Positions 31,048-31,102 of a stretch of 31,102 nucleotides of DNA are shown here, piece by piece. The notes beneath the pieces were generated by a model. It was not told the DNA's origin and searched no databases. It worked only from the letters and a program-made list of their open reading frames with translations. This DNA comes from GCA-002727615 sp964442655. GTDB lineage: Bacteria > Pseudomonadota > Alphaproteobacteria > TMED109. The position numbers and the translations under genes were made by a program. The stretch lies in the NCBI GenBank assembly GCA_964442655.1, contig CAYTZM010000013.1:1-31102 (forward strand), written 5' to 3'. The first letter of the stretch is position 1; every line of letters begins with the position of its first letter.

Positions 31048-31102
31048 TGGTGCCCAGAGATGGAATCGAACCATCGACACAGCGATTTTCAGTCGCTTGC
31101 TC
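31048..31102 (-). tRNA. tRNA-Phe (anticodon GAA), 5' part beyond the window
   Basis: Read on the minus strand, the last 55 bases give an anticodon arm AGCGA-CTGAAAA-TCGCT with anticodon GAA, a variable loop, a T arm GATGG-TTCGATT-CCATC, the 3' acceptor strand TCTGGGC, discriminator A and an encoded CCA. This is the 3' part of tRNA-Phe. The D arm and the 5' acceptor strand lie outside the window. Confidence 0.95.

Noticed and set aside
1..31102. CRISPR arrays, transposons, toxin-antitoxin or defence systems
   Set aside because: I saw no regularly spaced repeats, no transposase or integrase motifs and no defence-type gene pairs on either strand.

Overview
This window looks like the chromosome of a strongly AT-rich alphaproteobacterium with a streamlined genome, probably free-living and marine. 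The evidence is the split PntAA/PntAB/PntB transhydrogenase, a COQ9-family protein, MlaA/MlaC lipid-asymmetry genes, Lys/Asn/Ile-rich proteins and very tight packing. Five convergent gene pairs end only 3-9 nt apart, and three same-strand pairs overlap by 4 nt (ATGA or TTGA). No species can be named from this alone. I see no phage, transposon, CRISPR array or rRNA.

Layout: (1) 1-794, the 3' end of mlaA and then mlaC. (2) 800-4083, the ABC-F factor EttA diverging from an SLC13/DASS transporter. (3) 4205-7040, the pntAA-pntAB-pntB operon. (4) 7048-11499 (minus strand), an operon of a glyoxalase-II-like hydrolase, iorA and iorB (indolepyruvate:ferredoxin oxidoreductase). (5) 11578-14116, a 2-hydroxyacid dehydrogenase, rpsU (minus), def and coq9. 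(6) 14126-16984 (minus), nrdA-nrdB for class I ribonucleotide reductase. The nrdA upstream region carries a perfect 20-bp palindrome made of two back-to-back consensus DnaA boxes. (7) 17244-25340 (plus), a YejA-like periplasmic binding protein followed by an aromatic-acid cluster. The cluster encodes a ferredoxin-type reductase, a short-chain dehydrogenase, a PaaA/PaaC-like di-iron protein, a gentisate 1,2-dioxygenase, an unknown protein, a benzoate-CoA-ligase-like enzyme and a 4-hydroxybenzoyl-CoA-type thioesterase. (8) 25344-30721, an ornithine-cyclodeaminase-family protein (minus), then a PduO-type cobalamin adenosyltransferase, an M20 hippurate-hydrolase-like amidohydrolase, an NAD-dependent epimerase and an acyl-CoA carboxyltransferase. 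(9) 30722-31102, a sparse stretch with one possible 33-residue membrane peptide (minus) and a tRNA-Phe(GAA) gene cut by the window end.

The most interesting system is region 7. Read as a pathway, it suggests that an aromatic acid is activated to its CoA thioester and hydroxylated by a compact di-iron oxygenase fed by its own NAD(P)H reductase. A 4HBT-type thioesterase would then release gentisate or a close analogue, and the bicupin dioxygenase would open the ring. CoA-dependent routes to gentisate are known, but a di-iron enzyme as the aryl-CoA hydroxylase would be unusual. The nearby M20 hydrolase could supply the aromatic acid from an amide conjugate such as hippurate. These pathway links are inferences from gene content. 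The downstream enzymes maleylpyruvate isomerase and fumarylpyruvate hydrolase are not in the window.
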